64,000 nucleotides of DNA from positions 21,269,441 through 21,333,440 of the forward strand of contig CM043798.1 in assembly GCA_023974075.1 (NCBI GenBank), written 5' to 3'. The stretch comes from Chaenocephalus aceratus. Lineage: Eukaryota > Chordata > Actinopteri > Perciformes > Channichthyidae. Numbering within the stretch: position 1 is the stretch's first letter; each line of letters starts with the position of its first letter. Shown here piece by piece: positions 20,473-31,147 of the stretch. A program made the translations under genes and the position numbers. The notes below the pieces were generated by a model that was given only the letters and a program-made list of their open reading frames with translations, had not been told where the DNA came from and did no database searches.

Positions 20473-21725
20473 TGATGCAATGGACGTTCATTATAATAAC
20501 ATCCCTTTTGATGGCAACTATCTCATCCCTAAACGGTAATGGTCTCAAAAGTAAGATCAGAAGAAGCCGGGCGCTAAGTCTATGTGAGGCCAGCATCATA
20601 TGTCTGCAGGAAACACATTGGGATGGGGAGAGTGTGGATGAGGTTAAAAAGGAGTGGATGGGCGAAGTGTTTGCAAATAATGGGGGTGAGCGTGCTAGAG
20701 GGGTGGCGATACTTATCAAGTCGGGGGATGTGAAGAATGCAAGGAAGGTTGAGGATGATGGGGAAGGGAGGATGATCGGGGTGCAGTATGAATACATGGG
20801 GGACACGTATAAGTTGATAAATGTGTATGCACCTAATATAAAGAGGGAGAGAAGGATTTTTTTTGAGGGGTTGGAGGGAAAATGTGGGGCGAACCGTTTG
20901 ATTGTAGGAGACTTCAATGTGCGGTGTGGAAGGTTGGATGCGCCTGCGGGTGCTCGTTTTATTGGCGACTCCTCGAGGGTGGGACTCAAAAAGATAATGA
21001 ATGAGAATGGGTTGATAGATGTGTGGAGAGAAAGAAATCCGGATGTCAGAGAATCTTCTTGGAGACGGGTGGTGAAAGATAAACTTAGGCAGAGCAGGAT
21101 TGATTTAGCTCTGTGTTCGGAAGCCGTGAATGAAAAGATTGGAAAGATTGAATATAGGACCACGGCGTTGAGTGATCATATGGTTCTCAGGATGGGGCTG
21201 AAGGTGAATGGGAGAGGCGGGGGTATGTGGTGCTTGAATGCAAAACTACTGAATGATGAGGTGTATAAAAAAAGGGTGAGAGAATGTATAAGGGAGGGGG
21301 TTGATACAAGGGACAATAATATATTAGTGTGGTGGGGGGAGTTAAAAGAGGAGATCAAGAGAATAAGCATAAAACACAGTAAGGGGAAAAATGTGCTTGA
21401 TAGAAGAAGGGAGGAAAGGGTGAGGGGAGAGTTGGCTAAAGAGGCAGCAAAGATAGACAAAGAGACAGGGAGAGATTTAGGGAGATACACGAGGATCAAA
21501 GATGAGCTAGAGGGTATAGAGAGGGACAAATGCAGGGGGGCGATTGTTAGAAGCAGGGCAAAGTATGCAATGGAGGGGGAAAGGTGTACTGGCTACTTTC
21601 TGAGGTTGGAAAAAATTAAGCAGGAAAAAAAATATTTAAAACAGGTTGAGGGAAAGGATGGTAGGAAGATACAGATTAGTTGGGATAGCAGAAAGGGTGG
21701 AGGAGTTCTACAGGGAATTATTTAA
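20472..21725 (+). CDS. LINE ORF2 part 1: APE-type endonuclease and start of RT
   Basis: The frame begins at the ATG at 20472-20474, close to the ORF1 stop. Motifs are SSLNGNGLKS, CLQETHWDG (metal-binding Glu), INVYAPN, VGDFNVRCG (catalytic DFN) and SDHMVL near residue 237 (the last His of the endonuclease). This domain nicks DNA to prime reverse transcription. All key residues appear intact. The frame stops at 21725 through a frameshift before the RT core, after a linker rich in Lys and Glu. Confidence 0.85.
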   Translation: MMQWTFIIITSLLMATISSLNGNGLKSKIRRSRALSLCEASIICLQETHWDGESVDEVKKEWMGEVFANNGGERARGVAILIKSGDVKNARKVEDDGEGRMIGVQYEYMGDTYKLINVYAPNIKRERRIFFEGLEGKCGANRLIVGDFNVRCGRLDAPAGARFIGDSSRVGLKKIMNENGLIDVWRERNPDVRESSWRRVVKDKLRQSRIDLALCSEAVNEKIGKIEYRTTALSDHMVLRMGLKVNGRGGGMWCLNAKLLNDEVYKKRVRECIREGVDTRDNNILVWWGELKEEIKRISIKHSKGKNVLDRRREERVRGELAKEAAKIDKETGRDLGRYTRIKDELEGIERDKCRGAIVRSRAKYAMEGERCTGYFLRLEKIKQEKKYLKQVEGKDGRKIQISWDSRKGGGVLQGII

Positions 21726-21787
21726 GAAAGAAGAGGCAGACAGAGAGAGTGCAGAGACGGTGATAGAAAGTATGGATAAAGTTTTAG

Positions 21788-23142
21788 ATGAGAATGAAAG
21801 AGAGATGTGAGGGAGAGATCGGTAAAGGGGAAATAGATCTAGCAATAGGAGGGTTGGGTAGAAATAAGAGTCCGGGGTTAGATGGGTTAACAGCAGAATT
21901 CTACATCACCTTTAAGGAACTGTTGGTACCAGTGCTGCACAGGGTGTTCAAACACATTGAGGAGGAGGATGACCTGCCGGCCAGCATGGCAACGGGGGTT
22001 ATAAGCATCATATACAAAAAGGGGGATAGGGACAGATTAGAAAACTATAGGCCGTTGAGCATGCTAAACAATGACTACAAAATATTGGCGAGGGTGTTAG
22101 GGAATAGAATAAAGAGGGTAATTAAAACGGTGGTGGGTGGGACTCAGGCGTATAGTGTACCGGGGAGGGATATAAGTGACACGACAAGATACTATTAAAC
22201 ACATGAAGGAGGGGAAGGGTGGCATAGTTATGAGTCTTGATTTAAATAAAGCGTTTGATCGGGTCAATCATGAGTATTTATATAGAGTGTTAGGGAAAGC
22301 AGGGTTTGGGGTGAAGTTGGTGGGCTGGATCAAAAGATTATATAGTCGGGCGGTGAGTTGCGTTAAAAATAAATGGGATCGTTACAAATGTGTTTAGGTT
22401 AGGGAGGTCGGTCAGGCAGGGATGTCCTCTCTCCTCCATGTTGTATGCCTTGTCAGCTGAACCTTTAGCCACAATGCTAATTCAGAACAAGAACATTAGA
22501 GGAGTGGAGATACCGGGGGGACAGACCAGTCTCCTGTACCAGTATGCAGATGACACCACGGTTACGGTCAGAGATGGGGATAGTGTGAGGGAAGTGTTAG
22601 AAGTAGTGCAGCAGTATGGCAGGGCGTCAGGGGCGAAGATAAATATAGACAAATCAGAGGTAATGTATATAGGTGAGGAAGGAGTGGATAGGACAGGAAT
22701 AGGGCTCAAGGAAAGGCAAGATTATTTTAAGGTGCTGGGGGTTAATTTGGGTGTAAAAGAAAAGGAAGGGAGGGATGAGCAATATGAGGGAATCATCAAC
22801 GGAATAAAGAAAACGCTAAGGTTTTGGAAGATGAGGCATTTAAAGTTAAGAGGGAAGGTAGTGGTGATAAATGGGCTCATAATGAGCAGATTGGTCTATA
22901 TCATGACTGTCATGGAAATGCCTGAAAAGGTTCATAAAGAAATAGACAGGGCAATAAATGAGTTTTTGTGGGAAGGGAAGGGAGTTAGAGTTGCTAGGGA
23001 GGTAATGGAGAACGAGTATAGGGATGGTGGGTTGAAGCTGATCAACGTGGAAAGGAAAAAGAAGGCGCTAAGGGTTAAAATGATGTTAAAATATGTTGGT
23101 GACAAGGAGGGAAAAAAGATTATGCGTGGAAGGTATTTTTAA
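21788..23142 (+). pseudogene. LINE ORF2 part 2: reverse transcriptase, split over frames
   Basis: Three frames cover the RT. 21788-22198 has NKSPGLDGLTAEFY and the YRPLSMLNNDYKI block. 22176-22397 has SLDLNKAFDRVNH, the first catalytic Asp region. 22390-23142 has RQGCPLSSMLYAL and YQYADDTTV, the YADD box with two catalytic Asp. Thumb-region sequence follows to GLKLINVERKKKA. The catalytic residues are intact but separated by frameshifts near 22190 and 22395. Confidence 0.85.
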
Positions 23143-23183
23143 AAGAAGCTATCAATAAGTGTGTAGGCTGTGGGGACAGCGCT

Positions 23184-24274
23184 TTGTTCATGGTTTTCAA
23201 AAAAGGAATGCTTAGCAGTGTTGCGGAGTACCACAGGGAGGCGCTATTAGCATGGGGTGAGTTTCTGAAAGGGGTAAAGCATGAGTGTGTGAATGTTGAG
23301 CAAGTGTGGAATCAGCCCATTTTCATGAACCATATGATCACGGTGCAGAAGTGTCCTATATTTGATCTCCAAATGTGGAGGGCGGGTTTTAGAAACATAA
23401 GGGATTTGGTGTATGAATTTGTGCCGGGGTTCATGGGAGCACGGGTCATAGTGGATGAGGTGAGGGGTGGGGGAGTATGCTATTAAGAAAGGCGGAAGAT
23501 ATCATGGAGAGGGTGAAAAAGGGTATGCCTGTGGGGTGGGTGAGAATGGTTGAAGGTGAGGCTACAAGAAGTGGAGAGAGCGTGGCGGAAATGTATGTGG
23601 GGGAGGGGGATACTCGTGTGAAAATGGAGAAAGTAAACACGAGGGTGATTTACAAAATGCTGAGGGGAGGTAAAATAAGAAGAAATGTTTGTGAAAAGTT
23701 TGATGGGCGAAAGATATCGGGTAATTTAAGGGTGAAATGGAATAGCATTGAATGTGAGCATTTTGATTTTATTTTTCGTCACAACAGGGTGTTCAACAAT
23801 TTGATCATAAGCAGGTTGGATGCCACGGTGAAGAAAGAGTGTGATGTGTGTAAGGTAATGGTGGAAACGTGTATGCATGCATTTTTTGAATGTAGAGAGC
23901 TAAAGGTGTATTTTGAACGGGTGAAAGGGCTAATTGATAAGTGTTGGGGGGATAGAATATTAAAAACGATGGTATGGAAGGAGTTGTGGCTGTTTGGGGT
24001 GAGGGGGGGAGTGAAAGGTCCCAATGTGAATCTCTGTAACTATGTGCTGAGCCATGCCCGGTATGCTGTAAAACTTAGAAGAGACTTGGCCCATTATGGG
24101 AACAGAAAGGTAGACGTATGGGACGTATTTAAGAGGATTTTAAGCAAGGACGTTCAGATGGCATATGTGTACCTAGAAAAGGACGTGTTTCTGGAGAGCT
24201 TTGTGGAAGGGTGCACTCTGGTGGAGGTTGGTGACAATGACAGACTGGTGTATAAGTATGACAGTGTTGGCTAA
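23184..24274 (+). pseudogene. LINE ORF2 part 3: C-terminal domain with Cys/His motif
   Basis: Two frames (23184-23486 and 23477-24274) continue ORF2. The second contains CDVCKVMVETCMHAFFEC, a Cys/His cluster typical of the C-terminus of L1/Tx1 ORF2, thought to bind nucleic acid. The frame ends at TAA 24272. A 3' UTR of about 280 bases runs to the poly(A) tail. Confidence 0.75.
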
Positions 24275-24566
24275 CAGGTCTAGTGTGAAACGTGAAAAGC
24301 GTGGAGTATGTGTCATATAAATGATTGCCTGATAGCAGTGTTTTTTGTTTCTCGTATTCTGATTTTGTATTTTTGTTAACTATGATGGGATATTCAAGTA
24401 AGATCCAATCTTCTTTTGGCTAATTGCATTAAGCTTCTTTTATTTTTGTCATGTTATGCATGATTATTATGTTTGATTGTTTTAAATGCAGGGCCACATT
24501 GAAACCACAGGTACAAATTGAAAATGTTGAATTGTGAATTTTTCTAATTAAAAAAAAAAAAAAAAA

Positions 24567-24670
24567 GTCCTCGGTGAGTGTTCTGTTCTGTCTTTGTCAG
24601 TATAGCCTTGAAATAAAGGAATTTCACGTTAATCTGCATTTGGGTCCTACCTGCTTCACACATCGTAACA
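24567..24670 (+). mobile_element. 3' fragment of a Ty3-like LTR
   Basis: The sequence CCTTGAAATAAAGGAATTTC, then CTGCATTTGGGTCCTACC and CATCGTAACA, matches the end of the solo LTR at 11940-12359. The 5' two thirds are missing and the fragment abuts the LINE poly(A). Confidence 0.75.
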
Positions 24671-25519
24671 TTACGAACCGACCAAATATGGACCCAGCGG
24701 ATTCAGCTTTTTTGATGCTTCAGGCGGACCGTCTTGGGTGCTCTCTGGAGTAAACATTTTTATACCTGGGATGACGCCTCATCTATACGGGGTAGAGTGG
24801 CTGCTTTGAAGGAGGCCCGCCAGGAGGTTGCTCGCAAGCCCGGGCTCAGGAGTTTGTTGCCTGAGTGGCTACAACTTTTTACCAGTAGTCCTGGAAACTT
24901 TTCTCAAGCCTCTAACCCTTTCCTGGGATCTGACTTCTGTACTGGTAGAGGTCCACGGTGTCTCCAAGGGGCCTGTAGGAGACGCAGGGCCAGGATTCCA
25001 GCCCGTGCCCCAGCAGCCATGGTTTCGGCTCCAGAGTCGGCCCATACAGCCATGTTTCCGGCTCCAGAACCGGACCTTACAGCCATGTTTCCGGCTCCAG
25101 AACCGGACCTTACAGCCATGGTTCTGGCTTCAGTTCCGGCCCCCGCAGCCATGGTTCCAGACCCAGCTCTTGCCCCAGCTGCCATAGTCCCTTCTCTGGT
25201 TCCCTCTCTAGTCTCTTCTCGAGTTCCCCCTCTAGTCCCTTCCCAAGTCCCATCTCTAGTCCCTACTCAAGTCCCTCCTCTAGTCAATTCTCTAGTCCCT
25301 CCTCTAGTCACTTCTCAAGTTCCCTCTCGAGTTCCCTCCTCTACTCCCTCCTCTAGTCCCTCATTTAGTCCCTGCTCTAGTCCCTCCTCTAGTCCCTCCT
25401 CTCGTCCCTCTTCTAGTTCCCCTCTCGAGTTTCCTTCTCTAGTCTCTCCTCTAGTTCTCCTCTCGAGTTCCCCCTTGGTTCCCCTCCCGGGTCTCCTCTC
25501 GAGTTCATCTTACAGGTGA
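24671..25519 (+). mobile_element. Gag-like region of non-autonomous Ty3-like element, copy 1
   Basis: Directly after the LTR end comes a primer-site-like TTACGAACCGACC and an ATG at 24688 opening MDPADSAFLMLQADRLG, which stops at 24751. A second frame (24734-25519) continues with a gag-like part and then PAPEPDLTAMF repeats and a long Pro/Ser/Val tract (SRVPSLVPSQVPSLV type). No protease, RT or integrase follows, and no 3' LTR is seen. The repeats come from 33-bp and about 15-bp minisatellites. It is related to 26978-28302. Nothing recognisable lies in 25520-25770. Confidence 0.65.
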
Positions 25520-26994
25520 AAGGTGATCCCACAGGTTCTTGTTTGCAGACAGCGGCGATTGGAGCATCCGTAGGCTGCACAAAAGTCCGGCATAGTCAGG
25601 TACTTCTGTGAACACAAAGCCAGCAAATTCCTGTATCATAATGCAAGATGTTTTTAACAAGCCAAACCACTTGGAAGAAATCATGTGTAACTTAAGTTAT
25701 GTTGAAAAGAAAGAGCAGTTCTGCCTCTCCCACTGGTGTAAAGTTGCTGGGTCAACTTTGTAATACTAGGGTTGTGTTCCGATTATCCAAAAATCAGCTC
25801 CTAAGTTCTAACCCTATCTCCTATTCCTTGACCTCTGAGTGAAACGTCACGGGGTTAAGGGATAGTGGATAGGATAATTCAAAAGGACTTAGGAGAAGAG
25901 ACTGCGGTACTTTAGAGAATCCGAATGCACTTTCACTATCCGACGTATTTATGATGCGCCAGCGGACGTCATTGTGTGCGTCTGCTGCTGCTGTGGGGAA
26001 ACTATGGAAACTACAGTTTTCTATACTGCGGACTACAACATGGATGTATAATAAGAACGACGGACTCATCTAGAGACTGCACCGTGCTCTGATGCTGTTG
26101 CTTTATGCTTTATGAACAACAGAAAAACATATTCTTCATGACCAAAGTTAGAATTTAAATAAAAAAGTGAAACTTATGCTCATCACCCTCTCCCTCCGGT
26201 CCACATTAATACGTATGATTGTATGAACTATGAAAATATCTTAAAATCAATACAAATGTATTTATTATAAACGTTAGTCCTTAACATCTATCACTGTGTA
26301 TATCACCATTCAAACATCTTTTAAAAGTTGAACAAACCCCACACAGCTCAGTGAAATGTTGACTTTATTTGATAATTTCAGTAAAAACTAACATATTTCT
26401 CTTTTTGATTATAATACTGATGAACGTTCAAAACAAAGCACTTTGGCAACTTACTGTCAGGATTATTTTGTCATGTCACGTTTCTATGTCTAGGTGTGGG
26501 TGTTTTTCCGTTCTCCTTGTCATGTTTCCTCCCTGTATATTGTCTGGTCTCTTTTCCCTGTGTTTTCATGTCTGTCGTTAGTTTCCCTGGTGTGTCTAAT
26601 TTCCTGATTGTTTTCACCTGTCACTCCTTGTGTGTCTCCTGTGCTCATCAGTGTCAGCCCCGCCCCTGATTGTTCCCACCTGTGTCTAGTTACCCTGTGT
26701 TTAAATTCCCCTGTCTCCCAGTGTTCAGTGTCAGTTCGTATTGTCTCTTGTCATGGTCAGGTCTATGCTTTTTTGTGCTCAAGAATAGTTTTGTTCCTCA
26801 CTACGTGAGCAATTTTCCTTTTGGTCTCATTGTTTGTCATCTCATCCTGAGATTAGTTAGTGACCTTTTTTTGTTCATCGTGTTTTCTTTGGAAAAATTA
26901 AGTATCTTACCAATACTTTACCTCTGTCTTCCTGTCTGCAATTGGGTCCAACATCCTAAGGGCCTGAGATCGTAACAGAACGAACTGACCAGAA

Positions 26995-27393
26995 ATGGAC
27001 CCAGCAGATGATCCTTTTGAGGTGGAGCTACAACATTTTCCCTTTTATTTGGCATGCTGCTATGATTGGTGGAAGGGAGCGTCCAGTGTTCTGCAGAGGG
27101 AGGCCGCTCTGGTAGAGGTGCACCGGTTGGCTATGGAGAAACCAGCCTTGGTGAAATTCGTACCTGGCTGGATGTTGAACTTCCTCTGGATGTGTGATTT
27201 CCAGCCTGCTGACTGCAGACGTCTCGGTGTGTTCCGTCTGGGGTCAACCCATGCTTCTGCCCCAGTTCCTGCTCCTGTCCAGGAGTCGTTTTCTGGAACT
27301 CGTCTGGCTTTTGGAAGTCCACGGAGCCTTCAGGCAGCTTCTAAGAGAAGGAGTCGCAAGTCCAGGCTAGCAGCCGAGCCCCAAGAGCCATGA
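26995..27393 (+). CDS. Gag-like ORF of the non-autonomous Ty3-like element
   Basis: ATG at 26995 lies 17 bases after the 5' LTR, past GAACGAACTGACC, and opens 132 codons. The start MDPADDPFEVELQHFPFY resembles the MDPADSAFLML start of the copy at 24688. There is a Trp-rich region (YDWWKGASS, VPGWMLNFLWMC) and a basic end (SKRRSRKSR). The frame stops at 27391. A second frame from 27390 carries the PAPEPDLTAMF repeats. I know no domain for it; it is gag-like from its position only. Confidence 0.5.
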   Translation: MDPADDPFEVELQHFPFYLACCYDWWKGASSVLQREAALVEVHRLAMEKPALVKFVPGWMLNFLWMCDFQPADCRRLGVFRLGSTHASAPVPAPVQESFSGTRLAFGSPRSLQAASKRRSRKSRLAAEPQEP

Positions 27394-28302
27394 TTCCGGC
27401 TCCAGTGCCGGCCCCAGCAGCCATGGTCCCTGCTCCAGAACCGGACCTTACAGCCATGTTTCTGGCTCCAAAACCGGCCCACACAGCCATGATCCAGGCT
27501 TCAGCTCCGGACCTTACAGCCATGTTTCCGGCTCCAGAACTGGATCTTACAGCCATGTTTCCGGCTCCAGAACCGGCCCATGCAGCCATGGACCCTGCAC
27601 CAGAGCTGGCCCATACAGCCATGGTTCCGGCCCCAGTTTCAGCCATGGTTCCGGCTCAAGTACCGGCCCCAGCAGTCATGGTCCCGACTCCAGCTCCTCG
27701 TCACCTGTGGACTCATCGGCCGACGCCAGCTCCCCGAGTTCTGTCGGCATATCGGCCGACTCCAGCACCTCGTCTCCTGCTGGCTCTCCAGCCGACGCCA
27801 GCTCCCCGTGTCCTGTCAGCGTACCGACCGACACAAGTCCCCTCTCCAGTTCCCTCTCAAGTCTCCTCTCCAGTTCCCTCTCGAGTCCCCTCTCCAGTCC
27901 CCTCTCTAGTCACCTCTCAAGTTCCTACCCGAGTCCCCTCTCAAATCCCTACCCGAGTCTCCTCTCGAGTTCCCTCTCGGGTTCCCTCTCGAGTTCCCTC
28001 TCAAGCCCTCTCTCGAGTCTCCTCTCAAGTTCCCTCTCTGGCCCCCTCTCGAGTCTCTTCTTGGGTTCCCTCTCAGGCCCTCTCTCGAGTCTCTTCTCGA
28101 GTCCCCTTTCAAGTCACCCCTCCAGTTCCCTCTCGGGTTCCCTCTCTAGTCTCTTCTCGGGTTCCCTCTCAAGCCCTCTCTCGAGTCCCCTTTCAAGTCA
28201 CCCCTCCAGTTCCCTCTCTGGTTCCCTCTCGAGTCTCTTCTCGGGTTCCCTCTCTCGAGTCCCCTTTCAAGTCACCCCTCCAGTTCCCTCACGGGTCTCC
28301 TG
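27390..28302 (+). repeat. Minisatellites within the non-autonomous element
   Basis: From 27390 to about 27690, a unit near 33 bases (GCCATGTTTCCGGCTCCAG and so on) repeats, encoding AMFPAPEPDLT-like peptides. From about 27840 to 28300 a roughly 15-base unit of the form CTCTCGAGTTCCCTC repeats some thirty times. All three plus-strand frames stay open for long stretches because the units are multiples of three, so the long ORFs here need not be genes. Confidence 0.85.
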
Positions 28303-28521
28303 TCAGGTCTATGCTTTTTTTGTGCTCAAGAATAGTTTTGTTCCTCACTACGTGAGCGATTTTTCTTTTGGTCTCATTTTTTGTCATCTCATCCTGAGAT
28401 TAGTTAGTGACCTTTTTTTGTTCGTGTTTTTTTTGGAAAAATAAAGTATCTTACCAATACTTTGCCTCTGTCTTCCTGTCTGCAATTGGGTCCAACATCC
28501 TAAGTGCCTGAGATCGTAACA
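28303..28521 (+). mobile_element. Truncated 3' LTR
   Basis: It matches the last part of the 5' LTR from GTCAGGTCTATGC onward. The missing piece lies between two TCAGG occurrences in the full LTR, so the loss may be a microhomology deletion. Confidence 0.8.
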
Positions 28522-28838
28522 CTTACCACATACGTTTTAAAATGCTTAATAAGCACCGTAACTTTCATGATATAATTTCTCCGTCAATCGGTTGTTTCCG
28601 TGAACGGCCGACTGTTGTGACGTCAAATGCTGCGGCTGCAAGGCATTGGGGGCAGCATTTTCTCCTCCTTTCGGTTAGGGAGGTCCAGTGGTTCCTAAGC
28701 TAAAGGAAGTTTGAAACTTCCTTTCCTTTCATTTGGAGAATTGGAACGGCACTTATCATGGCTGCCATTGACGTACTTCCGGGTCATTTCACTCGGTTAG
28801 GAAGGTTCCTAAGCTAAATGGACTATTTGAACGCAACC

Positions 28839-28977
28839 CTCCACTCTCAGGACAGGAAGTGCACGCTAAGAATTCCAAAATAAAATCACCACTATCAGTA
28901 CAGTGCCACTTTCCAAACAGGAAATGCACGCAAATACAAAATAAAATCGGATTGTGACACTTATTATATACATATGT
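28839..28977. repeat. Short direct-repeat segment
   Basis: GGAAATGCACGCAAATACAA, with the flanking CACTTTCC and AATAAAATCG, recurs at about 31180-31235. A weaker copy of the same motif lies at 28855-28885. The two main copies bracket the TIR element 28978-31097. Confidence 0.6.
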
Positions 28978-30194
28978 CATTCTACCAGAAACGTATATTT
29001 CAACATCTAAATATACTGAAGAAAAATTATTTATTTCAATAACGGGTCATATGGAGAACATGTTAAACTGTTAGGAACACATATTGTCCCATCTCAGCAT
29101 GTTTTTATTATTGAATAAAATACATTTTTAAATGAGTTTCACCCTTAAGATGTCAGGCCCTGTCACAGACAAATGTGAGTACGGTAGAATGGTTTCCTAA
29201 TATATTTTTTTAATACAAATAACATTTTCCCATTGATCACATGTCCCTGATTGTATCTAAAAATGTTTTTTTAATCCTTTTAATAATTCTTAGCAACCTA
29301 TCAGTTAACTGTAGTGGACGGTAAGGAAAGAATAATCACCAGGTAGTCATATTGTTGTAAAGAAAATACTTTTACACCAATTATTTTTCTAAACAGCTGA
29401 TGTGGATATGACCCCCCACCTCCAAGCTCACAATTGTAGAGGTTATTTAACTTAAAAAATAAATAAATAGTCAATTTCTGTATTATAATTTCCTGTGTGA
29501 CAGGACTGACACCTGTCGTGACAGGGTTGACAGCTTGTGACAGGACTGACTTAATAGATTGAATTGATTCAGAAAATGTATGTTTGTATTTTTTAAATCT
29601 TGTTTTGGTAAGTTATCCTTTTTAAAATGATTATCATGATTCAATATTAGACTGATGTGGTAATAATCATTTAAGGACACACGATAAGATTTGATAGAAA
29701 TGTATTGATAACTGCTCGAAGCATTGTTTTAATAAACACATTTATTACAACATAACATTGGTAATCTACAATTCATTTCATTTAATAATTGATTAATTGT
29801 CAGCTTAAAAAATGTTTTCAATTAAGTAATTTAACAGTTCAATTTAATTTTGTTTTTGAAAGCGAAAAAAACCAAAACACACTGCATGCATGTCATTATT
29901 TCAATTGGAGCTAATGACAAGTACGAGAAAAAAAAACGTCATCTTCTATTTTGCCAATTTGGCCCAAACTTCTTTTTTTATCTCATGATGACGGCTGGTC
30001 ACAGGCTGAGGCGGTTGAATGAAACAAATTACATCCTCAAATAGGTACCAGATCATGTCTTCTCTTGCACGCCCGACACTGCCTCTGTCTCTCAGCTGCA
30101 CTGACTGGAGCCATTAAACTGCAATTTCCATGAATTAAAACAAATTACTGCCATTTTTACTTAAAGATAATAACCCCCATTACAATATTAACAG

Positions 30195-30290
30195 GTATTT
30201 AAAGGTCCCCTATTATACTGTTTTTCATTCATATATATTAGAGGTCTCAGATATACAAAATATGTCTCTGAAATGTTTGGCTGTTTTGTG
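30195..30290 (+). mobile_element. piggyBac-like MITE fragment
   Basis: TTTAAAGGTCCCCTATTATA starts a segment typical of a fish MITE family flanked by TTAA. The other end was not found; the segment runs into the tandem array at 30293. Confidence 0.45.
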
Positions 30291-30292
30291 AC

Positions 30293-30397
30293 AGTGCCTG
30301 ACGTGACAGGCCAGGGCTTGACGTGACAGGGCTTGACGTGACAGGGCTTGACGTGACAGGGCCTGACGTGACAGGGCCTGACGTGACAGGGCCTGAC
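30293..30397 (+). repeat. 15-bp tandem array, GCCTGACGTGACAGG
   Basis: About seven copies of a 15-base unit lie in a row, with GCTTGAC and GCCTGAC variants. The unit contains the same GTGACAGG word found at other places in this element. Confidence 0.9.
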
Positions 30398-31101
30398 CGT
30401 CGGCCATTTTAACTGCCATTACTCAGCATTTCAACATGTTAGCTTAAAAATAGTTAGCTTGCTAGCAAGGGATTTTAGTGAACTTTAATACATTTTTTAA
30501 AAACAAAAACAATATAATCCTTTTCTGGGATATTTGAACGTGACAGCACCTGACCCTTTAGCTTGTCCACGTAAAAAAAAAAGGTGTAAAAACAAGATTA
30601 AAATATTAAAATTCAAGGACAGAATTTATCCACTTCAAGGACAGCTCCTCCTCAGTCAGATGATGTAACTCCTTCACAATCATGTTCTTAAAGGTGTATT
30701 ACACAATTTTTTAAGGAGTATTTTATGAAGCGTGACAGGACTGACCAAAAACATGGGGACTGTTGTAAAACACAATTTTTTTGTCAAATGTAAGCATTAT
30801 TCAATGTTTTCAATGAACTGTGGTAAAAGATAACAAGTTAAATGTGTTATTAATGACGTTTGTTTTTAAAATAAAAGTTTTTAGTTCATTAAGAAATGTA
30901 AACCCCTCGCTCCAATTTGGCTGGGGACAGGCCATTTTTCAAGTGTTTTTCAATAAATTAAAAAACACCTGAAACTCTAATAAATCACAGACCTAACAAC
31001 TCACAAAACACAACTATCTCACAAGATATTTTATGGATTATAATTTGTATTCACTGTAACAATCCCAGGACAGATAATATACGTTTCTGGTAGAATGTCC
31101 C

Positions 31102-31147
31102 ATATATATATATATATATATATAGATAGATATATAGATATATACGG
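31102..31147. repeat. AT/GATA microsatellite
   Basis: An (AT)n run is followed by imperfect GATA repeats. Similar short AT/GATA patches occur at 31253-31275. Confidence 0.9.

Larger units (their letters stand above)
19731..24566 (+). mobile_element. 5'-truncated Tx1/L1-like LINE with poly(A) tail
   Basis: Two coding parts are visible: ORF1 with CCHC knuckles and a charged tail, and ORF2 with an apurinic-type endonuclease, reverse transcriptase and a C-terminal Cys/His motif. The element ends in an A-rich tail at about 24551-24566. Its 5' end lies inside ORF1 and abuts the P-like fragment, so it is 5' truncated, as is usual for target-primed reverse transcription. The ORF2 style (CLQETHWD, NKSPGLDGLTAEFY) fits the Tx1 branch of L1-like elements. 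Frameshifts near 21720, 22190, 22395, 23140 and 23480 make this copy inactive. Confidence 0.85.
26455..28521 (+). mobile_element. Non-autonomous Ty3-like LTR element, copy 2 (2067 bp)
   Basis: The 5' LTR is 26455-26977 (TGTCAGGATTATT to GATCGTAACA). The 3' LTR is partial, about 28303-28521, lacking its first 300 bases. CTTAC flanks both ends (26450-26454, 28522-28526). The inverted paralogue at 32590-32620 has one uninterrupted CTTAC, so it shows the empty site. Between the LTRs is a gag-like ORF and minisatellites only; no pol is present. Confidence 0.92.
25771..28838 (+). mobile_element. TIR element, copy A, interrupted by an LTR element
   Basis: The left end GGTTGTGTTCCGATTATCC and right end GGACTATTTGAACGCAACC are near-inverted repeats. 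Apart from the 2.07 kb LTR insertion the body is about 1.0 kb. The whole is the reverse complement of much of 32274-33857. No transposase frame was recognised and no clear target duplication was found, so the superfamily is open. The right part includes a palindromic stretch with CTTCCTTT and AGGAAGTTTGAAACTTCC. Confidence 0.7.
28978..31097. mobile_element. TIR element, 2120 bp, with dispersed GTGACAGG motifs
   Basis: The ends are CATTCTACCAGAAACGTATA and its reverse complement TATACGTTTCTGGTAGAATG. Inside there is no readable transposase. A short motif of the type GTGACAGGACTGAC or its complement appears near 29155, 29499-29551, 30290-30400 (as a tandem array), 30540 and 30731. The target duplication is unclear. 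The superfamily is not assigned. Small open frames inside are not supported. Confidence 0.65.

Noticed and set aside
19839..20480. Long minus-strand frame of 213 codons
   Set aside because: It is the Ser/Leu/Pro-rich shadow of the Glu/Lys-rich LINE ORF1 on the plus strand.
20381..21163. Minus-strand frame of 260 codons
   Set aside because: It is the antisense shadow of the LINE endonuclease, which has clear motifs on the plus strand.
24904..25185. Minus-strand Gly/Ala-rich ORF
   Set aside because: It is antisense to the 33-bp minisatellite.
27390..28444. Long plus-strand ORFs of 245 and 321 codons
   Set aside because: They run through minisatellites whose units are multiples of three; openness is expected without selection.
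30293..30397. CRISPR-like array
   Set aside because: Units are contiguous 15-mers with no unique spacers, in a eukaryotic transposon.
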